NCBI GenBank assembly: GCA_000803105.1
Contig: JTDA01000018.1
Coordinates: forward strand, 8,650-72,649
DNA: 64,000 nucleotides
Origin: Coprobacter secundus
GTDB lineage: Bacteria; Bacteroidota; Bacteroidia; Bacteroidales; Coprobacteraceae
Direction of reading: 5' to 3'
Shown in pieces: positions 26,028-35,437 of this stretch. Positions within the stretch are counted from its first letter, which is position 1. Each line of letters starts with the position of its first letter. The translations under genes and the position numbers were made by a program. Below the pieces are notes generated by a model. That model searched no databases and was not told the origin of the DNA. It saw only the letters and a list, made by a program, of their open reading frames with translations.

Positions 26028-26687
26028 ATGCTTAAATTCGTTTTAGGTATTATAATCTTTGTTCTGTGTTTTCCGAATTCGAGTCATGCTCAGTCCGACT
26101 CCATCAATGAAGTTACACTAAAATACGAACATCGTATAGAGAAATATAAAAAAAGATGGTCAAACATTATACCTGATTATACTAAAATCCAATTTGCCGG
26201 AGGCATGGGATTATTGTCTGCCGGAATAGGATGGGATTATGGAAATAAACATTGGGAGACAGATCTATTACTTGGCTTTTTGCCCAAATTTTCAGGAGAT
26301 GAAGCCCACGCCACTATAACACTAAAAGAAAATTATATCCCTTGGAAAGTTACTTTGAGTCATGAGGCCGACTTTTCACAATGGATGTTAGAACCGTTTA
26401 CTGTCTCACTTTATTTCAATAAAATTTTCGGTGATACTTTTTGGCAAAAGCCTCCTAAAAAATATCCTAAAGGGTACTATTATGCAGCAACAAATTTACG
26501 TATCAATTTAGCATTCGGACAAAGGATAAACCTTCATTTTAAAAATCCGAGATTTAGCAACACAATGTGCGTGTTCTATGAAGTATGCACAAATGATTTG
26601 TATATTATGTGTGCAGTACAGAATAAAACCCTTAAATTACATGATATTTTTAGCCTTTCTCTCGGAATTAAATTCCAAATATTATAA
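26028..26687 (+). CDS. Secreted protein of unknown family
   Basis: 219 residues from the ATG at 26028; the open frame runs further upstream inside the phosphoesterase gene, but the signal peptide (MLKFVLGIIIFVLCF, cut near SHAQS) fixes the start. The mature part contains GGMGLLSAGIGWDYG and alternating hydrophobic strands, with a final LGIKFQIL that looks like a beta-barrel end. I do not recognise a named family; a small outer-membrane barrel is my best guess. It shares a transcript with the phosphoesterase. Confidence 0.65.
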   Translation: MLKFVLGIIIFVLCFPNSSHAQSDSINEVTLKYEHRIEKYKKRWSNIIPDYTKIQFAGGMGLLSAGIGWDYGNKHWETDLLLGFLPKFSGDEAHATITLKENYIPWKVTLSHEADFSQWMLEPFTVSLYFNKIFGDTFWQKPPKKYPKGYYYAATNLRINLAFGQRINLHFKNPRFSNTMCVFYEVCTNDLYIMCAVQNKTLKLHDIFSLSLGIKFQIL

Positions 26688-26693
26688 AATATA

Positions 26694-26727
26694 AAGCCGC
26701 ACATTTCCTATAAAAAATATGCGGCTT
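26694..26727 (-). terminator. Terminator after groEL
   Basis: AAGCCGCA (26694-26701) pairs with TGCGGCTT (26720-26727). On the minus strand the stem is followed by TTTATATTTTATAAT. It could also stop transcription from the convergent plus-strand gene. Confidence 0.65.
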
Positions 26728-26759
26728 CACTTATACTGTATTGAAAAATCAGGCTCTTA

Positions 26760-28397
26760 TTACATCATTCCGCCCATTCCTCCCATTCCAGGGGCAGGCA
26801 TTGCTGGAGCCGGATTTTCTTCTTTCTTATCGGCTATAACACATTCTGTAGTTAAGAACATGCCAGCAATTGAGGCTGCATTTTCTAATGCTACCCGTGT
26901 TACTTTAGCAGGATCGATGACTCCGGCAGCAAAGAAGTTTTCGTATTCTCCTGTACGAGCGTTATATCCATAATCACCTTTACCGTCTTTTACTTGTTGC
27001 ACTACGACAGCTCCTTCTACACCTGCATTGGCAACGATTTGACGAAGAGGTTCTTCTATCGCACGTTTTACAATTTCAATACCGGTAGTTTCGTCATCGT
27101 TTTCACCTTTCATATTTTCTAATGAGCTTATGCAACGGATATAAGCTACACCACCACCGGGAACAATACCTTCAGCGATAGCAGCACGAGTTGCACTCAA
27201 AGCGTCATCTACGCGATCTTTCTTTTCTTTCATTTCAACTTCAGATGCAGCACCAATGTAAAGTACAGCTACTCCTCCAGCTAATTTAGCTAAACGTTCC
27301 TGCAATTTTTCACGATCATAATCAGAAGTTGTAGTTTCGATTTGAGCTTTTATTTGAGCTACACGAGAAGCAATGGCGTCTTTATCTCCTGAACCGTTAA
27401 CGATAGTAGAAGTCTCTTTGTTGACTGTTACTTTTTCAGCACGCCCTAACATATCAACTGTCGCGCCATCAAGTTTCAATCCTTTTTCTTCAGAGATTAC
27501 AACACCACCGGTAAGTACAGCAATATCCTCCAGCATTTCTTTGCGACGGTCGCCAAAGCCTGGAGCCTTTACAGCACATACTTTAAGAGAACCACGCAGA
27601 CGATTTACTACCAAAGTAGCCAAAGCTTCGCTGTCGACATCTTCTGCAATGATTAATAAAGGACGTCCAGACTGTGCTGTAGCTTCAAGGATAGGAAGCA
27701 TTTCTTTGAGTGAGGAAATTTTCTTATCAAAAATAAGAATGTATGGATTTTCCATTTCGCATTCCATCTTCTCAGTATTGGTTACAAAATATGGTGAAAT
27801 GTAACCTCTGTCAAATTGCATACCTTCAACAATTTCAACTGTTGTATCAGTACCTTTGGCTTCTTCTACCGTAATAACGCCTTCTTTTTTTACTTTTTTC
27901 ATTGCTTCGGCAATGAGTTGCCCGATTTCACCATCATTATTTGCAGAAATACGAGCTACAGATTCTATTTTAGCAAAATCATCGCCAACTTCCTCCGCCT
28001 GAGCTTTGATGCCTTCTACAACTTTTGCAACAGCTTTATCTATACCACGTTTTAAATCCATCGGGTTTGCCCCTGCTGCAACATTCTTAAGACCTACGTT
28101 TACGATAGATTGAGCAAGGACTGTTGCTGTTGTTGTTCCATCACCTGCATCGTCACCGGTTTTCGAAGCAACTTCTTTCACTAATTGAGCACCCATGTTC
28201 TGGAATGGATCTTCCAATTCGATTTCTTTAGCCACCGTTACTCCGTCTTTGGTAATATGAGGTGCTCCAAATTTTTTTTCAATAATTACATTACGACCTT
28301 TCGGGCCCAATGTTACTTTTACGGCGTTAGCCAATTCATCAACACCTTTTTTAAGCTCTTCACGAGCTTTAATATCAAATTTAATTTCTTTTGCCAT
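26760..28397 (-). CDS. groEL: Chaperonin GroEL (60 kDa)
   Basis: 545 residues, standard length, with the family signature AAIAEGIVPGGG and the Gly/Met-rich C-terminus ending GGMGGMM. It forms the double-ring chaperonin that folds proteins in the cytoplasm with GroES. It is 27 bases downstream of groES in the usual groESL operon. I see no CIRCE (HrcA) element upstream. Confidence 0.98.
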   Translation of the reverse strand: MAKEIKFDIKAREELKKGVDELANAVKVTLGPKGRNVIIEKKFGAPHITKDGVTVAKEIELEDPFQNMGAQLVKEVASKTGDDAGDGTTTATVLAQSIVNVGLKNVAAGANPMDLKRGIDKAVAKVVEGIKAQAEEVGDDFAKIESVARISANNDGEIGQLIAEAMKKVKKEGVITVEEAKGTDTTVEIVEGMQFDRGYISPYFVTNTEKMECEMENPYILIFDKKISSLKEMLPILEATAQSGRPLLIIAEDVDSEALATLVVNRLRGSLKVCAVKAPGFGDRRKEMLEDIAVLTGGVVISEEKGLKLDGATVDMLGRAEKVTVNKETSTIVNGSGDKDAIASRVAQIKAQIETTTSDYDREKLQERLAKLAGGVAVLYIGAASEVEMKEKKDRVDDALSATRAAIAEGIVPGGGVAYIRCISSLENMKGENDDETTGIEIVKRAIEEPLRQIVANAGVEGAVVVQQVKDGKGDYGYNARTGEYENFFAAGVIDPAKVTRVALENAASIAGMFLTTECVIADKKEENPAPAMPAPGMGGMGGMM

Positions 28398-28424
28398 TGT
28401 AGTACTTTGTTTAAACAGTTCGAA

Positions 28425-28694
28425 TTAGATAATAGCTAAAATGTCAGATTGACGCATAATGAGGAATTTGTCTCCATCCAGCTCGATTTCCGTACCGGCA
28501 TATTTACCATATAGTACATTATCTCCTGTCTTTACAACCATTTCCTCATCTTTTGTTCCGTTACCTACGGCAATTACTTCACCTTTTAAGGGTTTTTCTT
28601 TTGCAGAATCGGGAATTATAATTCCTCCAACTGTTTTTTCTTCTGCAGGTGCCGGTTTGATCAACACTCTGTCTGCTAAAGGTCTAATGTTCAT
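28425..28694 (-). CDS. groES: Co-chaperonin GroES (10 kDa)
   Basis: 89 residues with the family start PLADRVLIKP and the mobile-loop region KTVGGIIIPDSAKEKP. It caps GroEL. First gene of the groESL operon. The 270-base stretch upstream has no CIRCE palindrome and no clear TAnnTTTG element; a sigma-54-like TTGGCA box at 28771-28776 is noted separately. Confidence 0.97.
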   Translation of the reverse strand: MNIRPLADRVLIKPAPAEEKTVGGIIIPDSAKEKPLKGEVIAVGNGTKDEEMVVKTGDNVLYGKYAGTEIELDGDKFLIMRQSDILAII

Positions 28695-28900
28695 TGTTAT
28701 TATATTTTTAGTTATTAATATTAAACAGATTCTGATTTTATGAGAATCACTCAGTAATTAACTAAATTCATGCCAAAAAATTTTTTAATATAAAATCTGA
28801 CAAAAAGACAGCTATTATGACGAAATCCAAAATTGAACTGACAGCTTTTCTTTCCATTCTTTCATAAAACATTTATTGAACAGAAAAGTTCAGTATATGT

Positions 28901-28947
28901 TTGAAACAAAAAGCTCCAAAGTGATTCTTTGGAGCTTTTTGTTTCAA
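28901..28947 (-). terminator. Terminator after the GH97 gene
   Basis: A perfect 21-bp stem (28901-28921 with 28927-28947, core CTCCAAAG) with a 5-base loop, 22 bases past the GH97 stop. Its outer A and T runs make it work in both directions. It separates GH97 from groES. Confidence 0.85.
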
Positions 28948-28968
28948 ATGTGACTTGTGTAGAATAGA

Positions 28969-31113
28969 TTATAGTTTTTTCAATCCTTTTAGAGACAAAT
29001 TATCCGGTGCTTCAATAATACTGATTGCGTATCCTCCTCCAGGAGCAGACTTCAAATTTAACTGTGTTTTATTAGTTACTATACCTTTTGTAATGGTATA
29101 TGCTTGCGGATTCGTTTTATAATGAGCATCTGCAGCATCACTGTATATTGTTGCGATATATGTTTTCCCAGGAGTAAGAAAATCTAAAGATATACGGCTG
29201 GCATGTCCATTCTCATCGCTTGTATTACCAATGAACCAATTATCTGTATTCTTAGCTTGACGAGCTATAGTAATATAATCGCCAGGTTCTGCTTCAAGGT
29301 ATAGACTTTTCGCCCAATCGACAGCTACATCTTTTATAAATTGAAATGCATCTAAATGCTTTTCGTAATTTTCCGGTAAGTCAGCTGCCATCTGAAGAGG
29401 ACTATACATTGTAACGAATAAAGCTAATTGTCTTGCCAATGTACTTCTCACCCAAGAATCATTATCAGGATTTACATTTTTTATCTGGGTTTCGAAAATT
29501 CCCGGTGTGTAGTCCATAGGACCACCTATTAACCGAGTAAATGGTAAAACGGTAGTATGAAAAGGCTTGCTGCCACCAAAAGCTTCATATTCAGTTCCCC
29601 TTGCCGATTCGTTTCCTATAAGGTTGGGATATGTGCGACTTAGTCCTGTCGGTCTGACTGCTTCATGAGCATTAACCATAATTTTGTATTTGGCTGCTTC
29701 AGTTATGGCATATAGATAATGATTGTTCATCCATTGTCCGTAATGGTGTTCTCCACGAGGAATAATATTGCCTACATATCCACTTTTCACAGCGTTATAT
29801 CCATTGTCTACCATAAATTGGTATGCCTTATTCATATGTCTTTCGTAATTTCGAACCGAAGCTGAAGTTTCGTGATGCATCATCAATTTGACTCCTTTGT
29901 TTTGCGCATATTTTTGGAGCTCTTGAACATTGAAGTCAGGATATGGCGTAACAAAATCAAATACGTAATCTTTTGTTTTTCCGAACCAATCTTCCCAACC
30001 TTCATTCCAACCTTCTACCAAAACCTGGTCAAAACCATGTTCGGCTGCAAAGTCTATATACCGTTTTACATTTTCATTATTTGCTGAGTGTTTACCATTA
30101 GGTTGAGTTTTGGAATAGTCGGTTTCTCCCAATTTTACAGAATATAAATCGTTTGTATATGCCCAGGAACCTTTACCTGTAATCATATCCCACCACACAC
30201 CTATATATTTTACAGGTTTTATCCAGCTGGTATCTTCATATTTACACGGTTCGTTTAAATTCAATGTAATTCGTGAGGCCAGAATATCTCGAGCATCGTC
30301 GCTCACAATGATTGTACGCCAAGGTGTTTGACAAGGGGTCTGCATATACCCTTTATTACCCAAAGCATCGGGAGTCAGCCAGCTTTCAAATATGAAATTT
30401 TTATCATCCAAGTTCAAATGCATGCAGGAATAATCTATTAATGCAGCTTCATGCAGGTTAATATACAGACCTTCGTCGGTTTTCATCATCAAGGCAGTCT
30501 GGACTCCTGTAGGAGAAAATGGTGTTTGAGACGAATTTGGAGTAATAGCATTTTTCATTAAACCTCTGATTTCACTCAATTTAGATTCTGTATAATCATA
30601 TTCTTGGGTATCATAATCTCCAGGAATCCAAAATGCCGTATGGTCACCAGTCATGGCAAACTGGCTATGTTCTTCCTTAATGGTAAAATAGTTTAGATTT
30701 TTTTGTTGAGGAAATTCGTATCTAAACCCTAAACCATCATCGAAAAGCCTGAAACGAAGAATGATTTTACGGTCTGTATCTATTTGATCCAATGTAACTG
30801 CCAGTTCATTATAATGATTGCGAATGTTTTTTTCTTCGCCCCATACCGGTTGCCAAGTTTCGTCGAAACTGGAAATTGTTGAGTCCACTAACTCAAAGCC
30901 GGTCATTAATGAAGGTGCATCTTTCAATTCCAGCCCTAAACTACTTTCTTTAATTACAGAATGACCCTTATAGCTTAATTCATAAATTGGCTTACCAGAT
31001 TTAATCTGAAATATAAGTTCCAGATTATTATCTGGTGAATGAAGAGTAACAGCATAGGAATAAATTGATGATAACATATAAAATAGGAAAAATAAAACAG
31101 TGATTTTTTTCAT
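28969..31113 (-). CDS. Glycoside hydrolase family 97 enzyme
   Basis: 714 residues from the ATG at 31113, where MKKITVLFFLFYMLSS forms a signal peptide. The N-terminal beta-sandwich (about 20-290) leads to a TIM barrel containing YIGVWWDMITGKGSW and QVLVEGWNEGWEDW, then a C-terminal beta domain with ARQAK and NWFIGN. This is the GH97 plan (SusB-like alpha-glucosidases or alpha-galactosidases). Which mechanism applies depends on the acid/base residues, which I cannot assign firmly. No SusC/SusD pair lies nearby, so it is a lone periplasmic glycosidase with its own promoter. Confidence 0.92.
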   Translation of the reverse strand: MKKITVLFFLFYMLSSIYSYAVTLHSPDNNLELIFQIKSGKPIYELSYKGHSVIKESSLGLELKDAPSLMTGFELVDSTISSFDETWQPVWGEEKNIRNHYNELAVTLDQIDTDRKIILRFRLFDDGLGFRYEFPQQKNLNYFTIKEEHSQFAMTGDHTAFWIPGDYDTQEYDYTESKLSEIRGLMKNAITPNSSQTPFSPTGVQTALMMKTDEGLYINLHEAALIDYSCMHLNLDDKNFIFESWLTPDALGNKGYMQTPCQTPWRTIIVSDDARDILASRITLNLNEPCKYEDTSWIKPVKYIGVWWDMITGKGSWAYTNDLYSVKLGETDYSKTQPNGKHSANNENVKRYIDFAAEHGFDQVLVEGWNEGWEDWFGKTKDYVFDFVTPYPDFNVQELQKYAQNKGVKLMMHHETSASVRNYERHMNKAYQFMVDNGYNAVKSGYVGNIIPRGEHHYGQWMNNHYLYAITEAAKYKIMVNAHEAVRPTGLSRTYPNLIGNESARGTEYEAFGGSKPFHTTVLPFTRLIGGPMDYTPGIFETQIKNVNPDNDSWVRSTLARQLALFVTMYSPLQMAADLPENYEKHLDAFQFIKDVAVDWAKSLYLEAEPGDYITIARQAKNTDNWFIGNTSDENGHASRISLDFLTPGKTYIATIYSDAADAHYKTNPQAYTITKGIVTNKTQLNLKSAPGGGYAISIIEAPDNLSLKGLKKL

Positions 31114-31440
31114 ATATATAATTTTTTCATTGCTATGCAAAGATACTATAGCAATCAAAGAGAAATAGCCAATAAATAAAAAAGATACCTATCGTGATTT
31201 ATATAAAAAAGAACAAATATCTATTTATAATATATAATAGAGAAGCTGTTACTTAATCAAAGTCATAGATTGGTATAATTTTTATAAAATGACTTTTTTT
31301 TCTTAACTAAAAAACATCTTTATTTCAATAAAAAAACACTTTATTTACCGAAAAAACGTACCTTTGGGCAAAATTTCAGAAAACGAATACCAAGTTTTTA
31401 TGTATACTGAAATAGCAGAATGAATTAACTGTCAGATAAT
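31114..31440. other. Divergent intergenic region between GH97 and the dCMP deaminase gene
   Basis: 327 bases, very AT-rich. Besides the GH97 -7 element it holds a plus-strand TACCTTTG at 31359-31366, a likely -7 element for the deaminase gene with a leader of about 70 bases. I see no small gene or stable hairpin here. Confidence 0.6.
31137..31145 (-). promoter_or_regulatory. -7 promoter element of the GH97 gene
   Basis: The minus strand reads TATCTTTGC, matching TAnnTTTG, 24 bases before the ATG at 31113. This position overlaps an earlier in-frame ATG at 31158, supporting the later start. Confidence 0.6.
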
Positions 31441-31866
31441 ATGGATAACGACAAACAATTAATGTTAGATAGACGCTATATAAAGATGGCTCTTATCTGG
31501 GCTGAAAATTCTTATTGTAAACGTCGTAAAGTAGGAGCTCTCATCGTTAAGGAAAAAATGATTATATCGGATGGATATAACGGAACACCAGCAGGTTTTG
31601 AAAATATTTGTGAAGATGAGGATAATCATACTTTTCCATATGTTTTGCATGCTGAAGCCAATGCTATAACAAAGGTTGCGCGTTCGAACAACAGTAGTGA
31701 AGGCGCTACATTATATGTAACATCTTCACCTTGCATCGAATGTGCAAAGTTGATTATTCAAGCTGGAATACGACGTGTCGTGTTTTCGGAACATTATCGA
31801 TTGCACGATGGCATCGATTTACTTGAACAAGCAGGTATACAAGTCGATTTTGTTGAAGCAGAGTAA
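31441..31866 (+). CDS. Deoxycytidylate (dCMP) deaminase
   Basis: 141 residues. The zinc site of the cytidine/deoxycytidylate deaminase fold is complete: HAE at 70-72 and PCIEC at 97-101 (Cys98 and Cys101). The GYNGTPAG loop is typical of ComEB-like dCMP deaminases, which make dUMP for thymidylate synthesis. It is the first gene of a long plus-strand run; the CtpA-type gene follows after 61 bases. Confidence 0.92.
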   Translation: MDNDKQLMLDRRYIKMALIWAENSYCKRRKVGALIVKEKMIISDGYNGTPAGFENICEDEDNHTFPYVLHAEANAITKVARSNNSSEGATLYVTSSPCIECAKLIIQAGIRRVVFSEHYRLHDGIDLLEQAGIQVDFVEAE

Positions 31867-31927
31867 AATTTACTTTTGGCATAAATTTTGTCGATAAACT
31901 GAGTATAGATTATAGTTTCTTCGTGGA

Positions 31928-33553
31928 ATGAATAAAAAAACATTTATATGGCTACCCATCATTATAGCGGTAGCGATGGTTGCCGGTCTTTATATCGGGA
32001 GGTATTATCATCAAGCCAGTATGATAGGACCTGGCTTCTTTTCTACACATAGTAAAATTGAGAGCCTACTTGACATTATCAATAGTCAGTATGTAGATAC
32101 GGTTGACTCAAAACAACTTGTCGAAGATGTTATGCCTAAAATTATAGGAGAACTTGACCCACATTCGGCTTATATTCCAGCCAAAGATTTGGAAAGTGTC
32201 AATGAAGAATTAGAAGGTAGTTTTGGTGGAATTGGTGTTCAATTCAGCATATTGAATGATACAATAACGGTGGTCAGTGTTATTTCTGGGGGGCCATCAG
32301 AAAAAGTTGGAATTTTACCAGGAGACCGTATTATTGCAGTGAACGATACGTCATTTGTAGGAAAAGAAATTACAAATGAAAAAGTAATGGGAAAATTACG
32401 AGGGCCCAAAGGTTCCCAAGTAAATCTTAGTATCAAACGGGCGTCATCTAAAACTCCACTGGAATTTGATGTCGTACGTGGAGATATACCAGTGAATAGT
32501 GTTGATGTTTCTTTTAAAATCAATGAAAAAACTGGATACTTGAAAATCAGTAAGTTTGGACGTACTACTTACGATGAATTTATGAATGCCCTCGCTAAAC
32601 TGAAAAAAGAGGGAGCAGAAAAGTATATCATTGATTTAAGAGGAAATACGGGCGGCTATATGGAAGCTGCAATAAATATGGTAAATGAATTCTTACCGAA
32701 GGGTCAGTTGATTGTATATACAGAAGGAAAAGCTTTTAAAAGAGAAGAAGCATACTCTAATGGGACCGGCGCTTTTCAAAAAAATCAGGTTATTATTTTA
32801 ATGGACGAATGGTCAGCTTCAGCCAGTGAAATATTTGCAGGAGCTATTCAAGATAATGACCGAGGACTGATTGTCGGCAGGCGTTCATTTGGTAAAGGTT
32901 TGGTGCAGCAGCAGATACCGTTTTCTGACGGCTCGGCCATTCGCCTAACTATTGCCCGATATTATACGCCATCGGGACGTTCTATCCAAAAGAATTATGA
33001 ATTGGGGAAAAATGATGATTACAGTCAAGATATAATGAATCGTTTCTTACATGGTGAATTTGATTCTAAGGATAGTATAAAATTAAATACAGAATTGCGA
33101 TATAAGACTCTGAATGGACGAGATGTCTATGGAGGAGGAGGCATTATGCCTGATATTTTTGTTCCCCGCGATACAATCGGTATCACTTCGTATTTTAACA
33201 ATGTTGTAAATACGGGGCTTATATATCAATTTGCATTCAAATATTCGGATGAGCACAGAGAGACACTCGAAAAATATAAAAATTATCAAGATATATTGCG
33301 TTATATGCAAAAACAACCTCTTCTAAACGAGTTTGTAGCATATGCAGCAACGCATGGAGTAAAACCTCGTCCTGTGTATATTAATATATCCCGACATCTT
33401 ATTACAAATCAGTTGTACGCATATATTGCACGAAACATATTAGGAGATGAAGCGTTCTATCCTATCTTGATGACTCACGATAATACGTTGCTAAAAGCAG
33501 TAGAAATATTGAATGATAATAAAGGCTTTCCTGTACTTCCGGTAGATAGATAA
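31928..33553 (+). CDS. S41-family C-terminal processing peptidase (CtpA-like)
   Basis: 541 residues. An N-terminal membrane segment or signal (about 8-25) leads to a PDZ domain (about 95-175) with GGIGVQF and PGDRI. The S41 catalytic core has the nucleophile segment SASASE (296-301) and the general-base Lys323 in FGKG. It is a periplasmic protease of the Tsp/CtpA family that trims or degrades envelope proteins. The long C-terminal extension after residue 400 is common in Bacteroidota. The 5-FTHF cyclo-ligase starts 3 bases after its stop. Confidence 0.93.
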   Translation: MNKKTFIWLPIIIAVAMVAGLYIGRYYHQASMIGPGFFSTHSKIESLLDIINSQYVDTVDSKQLVEDVMPKIIGELDPHSAYIPAKDLESVNEELEGSFGGIGVQFSILNDTITVVSVISGGPSEKVGILPGDRIIAVNDTSFVGKEITNEKVMGKLRGPKGSQVNLSIKRASSKTPLEFDVVRGDIPVNSVDVSFKINEKTGYLKISKFGRTTYDEFMNALAKLKKEGAEKYIIDLRGNTGGYMEAAINMVNEFLPKGQLIVYTEGKAFKREEAYSNGTGAFQKNQVIILMDEWSASASEIFAGAIQDNDRGLIVGRRSFGKGLVQQQIPFSDGSAIRLTIARYYTPSGRSIQKNYELGKNDDYSQDIMNRFLHGEFDSKDSIKLNTELRYKTLNGRDVYGGGGIMPDIFVPRDTIGITSYFNNVVNTGLIYQFAFKYSDEHRETLEKYKNYQDILRYMQKQPLLNEFVAYAATHGVKPRPVYINISRHLITNQLYAYIARNILGDEAFYPILMTHDNTLLKAVEILNDNKGFPVLPVDR

Positions 33554-33556
33554 AAT

Positions 33557-34105
33557 ATGAATAAATCGGAGTTACGGAAGAGAATAAGAGTATTGAAACA
33601 TTCTGTTTCTTTAGAGCAAAAAAAAACAGAATCCAATAAAGTATTTTCTATCATCGAATCTATTCCTCAATTTTGCCGGGCAACGAATGTTTTGTTATAT
33701 CATTCGTTACCCGACGAGGTGATTACTCATGAATTCATTCAAAAATGGCATTTGAAAAAAAACATTTTTCTTCCATATGTGGACAACGATTATTTGCAGG
33801 TCCGAAAGTATATTGCCGGAGAATTAAAAACCGGAAAATTCGGAATTGAAGAGCCTACGGGACCGGAAATTTACGATTTGTCAAATATTGATTTAGTGAT
33901 AGTTCCAGGCATGGCTTTTGATATAAAAGGTAATCGCTTAGGAAGAGGAAAAGGCTATTATGATAAACTATTAAGAAAAATGAGATGTTATAAAATCGGA
34001 GTATGTTATAGCTTTCAGTTATTAGGAAATATTCCTGTTGAAGAACATGATTTTCCAATGGATATGGTTATTTCTCCGATGAATATTATTATGTGTCATG
34101 ACTAA
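33557..34105 (+). CDS. 5-formyltetrahydrofolate cyclo-ligase
   Basis: 182 residues. The ATP-binding signature GRGKGYYDK and the N-terminal KSELRKRIR start are typical. It turns 5-formyl-THF into 5,10-methenyl-THF with ATP. It is tightly coupled to the upstream protease gene (3 bases) and the downstream RIC-like gene (12 bases), a conserved-looking operon without an obvious shared pathway. Confidence 0.94.
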   Translation: MNKSELRKRIRVLKHSVSLEQKKTESNKVFSIIESIPQFCRATNVLLYHSLPDEVITHEFIQKWHLKKNIFLPYVDNDYLQVRKYIAGELKTGKFGIEEPTGPEIYDLSNIDLVIVPGMAFDIKGNRLGRGKGYYDKLLRKMRCYKIGVCYSFQLLGNIPVEEHDFPMDMVISPMNIIMCHD

Positions 34106-34117
34106 TTTTGAGCCTAT

Positions 34118-34822
34118 ATGTCTTTAGTATATGCAGAAATGCCGTTATCTGAAATTATCTTAAATGAACCGTTATTGATTCCGGTTATTAATCGTTTTGG
34201 AATTATTTTAGGAACAAAAGATAAAAGTGTACAGACTTTATGTCAAGAGAATAATCTTGATACAGATTTTTTTCTGACTATACTTAATACATTTATCAAT
34301 GATTCTTTTTTCCCAGAAAAACGATTGAAGTCTTTTTGTGTAACACAGATAGTGGATTATCTTTCGCAGACAAATCAATATTACAAACGATATCAAATAC
34401 CCAATATAGAAAAACATTTTGGTCTACTAATAGAAAAAAGTCCATATAAAAATAACAATTTGGAATTGATACGAGAGTTTTTTTTCGAATTAAAGCATGA
34501 ATTATTAAGGCGCATTGAAGATGACCAGCACTCTTGGTTCCCTAAGATAAAACGTTTATCGGCAAATGTACATTCTCAAATTCCAGATTTTTCTCTAACC
34601 AGTTTTTTAAAAGATGATCCAGATCCGATAGAAGAAAAGCTGAACGATTTAAAGAGTCTTTTTGTTTTACATTTGACTGGCAAATATGATCTGAATCTTT
34701 GCTATGGGGTTATATTTGCTATTTTTAGTTTAGAAAAAGATATAAAACAAAATAATCGGATAAGAAACCGGATTTTGAAACCATTGTACCATTTATTACA
34801 ATCAGCCCAGTTTTCTAATTAA
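34118..34822 (+). CDS. RIC/ScdA-like hemerythrin-domain protein
   Basis: 234 residues, almost wholly helical. The N-terminal 60 residues fit the ScdA-N domain of RIC (YtfE/ScdA) iron-cluster repair proteins (PVINRFGIILG, then TLCQENNLD). The paired Cys usual at the FGIDYCCGG position is replaced here by IIL. The rest has scattered His and Glu (IEKHFG, ELKHELLRRIEDDQHSW, VLHLTG) consistent with a hemerythrin-like di-iron bundle. RIC proteins help repair Fe-S clusters after nitrosative or oxidative stress. It is followed 15 bases later by a LuxR-type regulator, in a run with an M16 peptidase. The family call is from pattern only. Confidence 0.6.
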   Translation: MSLVYAEMPLSEIILNEPLLIPVINRFGIILGTKDKSVQTLCQENNLDTDFFLTILNTFINDSFFPEKRLKSFCVTQIVDYLSQTNQYYKRYQIPNIEKHFGLLIEKSPYKNNNLELIREFFFELKHELLRRIEDDQHSWFPKIKRLSANVHSQIPDFSLTSFLKDDPDPIEEKLNDLKSLFVLHLTGKYDLNLCYGVIFAIFSLEKDIKQNNRIRNRILKPLYHLLQSAQFSN

Positions 34823-34837
34823 TACCAGTCTAATTGC

Positions 34838-35416
34838 ATGCTTAGAAATAAACAAATAGTTATCATATCTGCATGTCCTCTTTATAATACGGGATTGAGA
34901 CATGTGTTGAATGAGTATTTTTCGGCACAAAAGGTTGATGTATATAATGACATTGATTATTTTTTTAACTCATTTCCAGAGATATATGATTTCTATTTTG
35001 TTACCTCAGACTTTTTTCTATGCTATTATGATTTCTTTTTACCCAGAAAAAGTAAAGTAATATTGCTTGCCAAGGATATTTTTAAGGGACAATCCATATC
35101 AAACATTGAATTTAAAATTAATATCTTTGCTGACACAAATGAAATAATTGAGCAATTGCAGTCTTTTTTCGAGTCTGCATGTCTGCGATCATCGAATGAT
35201 TATCATATAAATTTGACACCGCGGGAGATTGAAGTATTACAACTTATTGCTCAAGGATTTATTAATAAAGAGATTGCAGATAGATTGAATATCAGTTTCA
35301 ACACTGTACTTACGCATAGAAAGAATATAACAGCTAAATTGGGAATAAAAACAGTTTCAGGACTTAGTTTCTATGCTATGATGAATGGATATGTAAAGAT
35401 AGATATGAATGAATAA
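34838..35416 (+). CDS. LuxR-family transcriptional regulator with degenerate receiver domain
   Basis: 192 residues. The C-terminal 60 residues are a LuxR/FixJ helix-turn-helix (LTPREIEVLQLIAQGFINKE). The N-terminal 120 residues have a receiver-like length, but the acidic pocket and phospho-Asp are not apparent (YFVTSDFFL at the expected site), so it is probably a pseudo-receiver not controlled by phosphorylation. It is coupled to the RIC-like gene 15 bases upstream, which may encode its sensor or target. Confidence 0.8.
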   Translation: MLRNKQIVIISACPLYNTGLRHVLNEYFSAQKVDVYNDIDYFFNSFPEIYDFYFVTSDFFLCYYDFFLPRKSKVILLAKDIFKGQSISNIEFKINIFADTNEIIEQLQSFFESACLRSSNDYHINLTPREIEVLQLIAQGFINKEIADRLNISFNTVLTHRKNITAKLGIKTVSGLSFYAMMNGYVKIDMNE

Positions 35417-35437
35417 TTTAATCTAAAATATAACATT

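Noticed and set aside
27373..27804. A 143-codon open frame on the plus strand inside groEL
   Set aside because: groEL is intact and highly conserved on the other strand; such antisense frames are common in it.
28695..28968. CIRCE/HrcA element before groESL
   Set aside because: No TTAGCACTC-N9-GAGTGCTAA palindrome is present.
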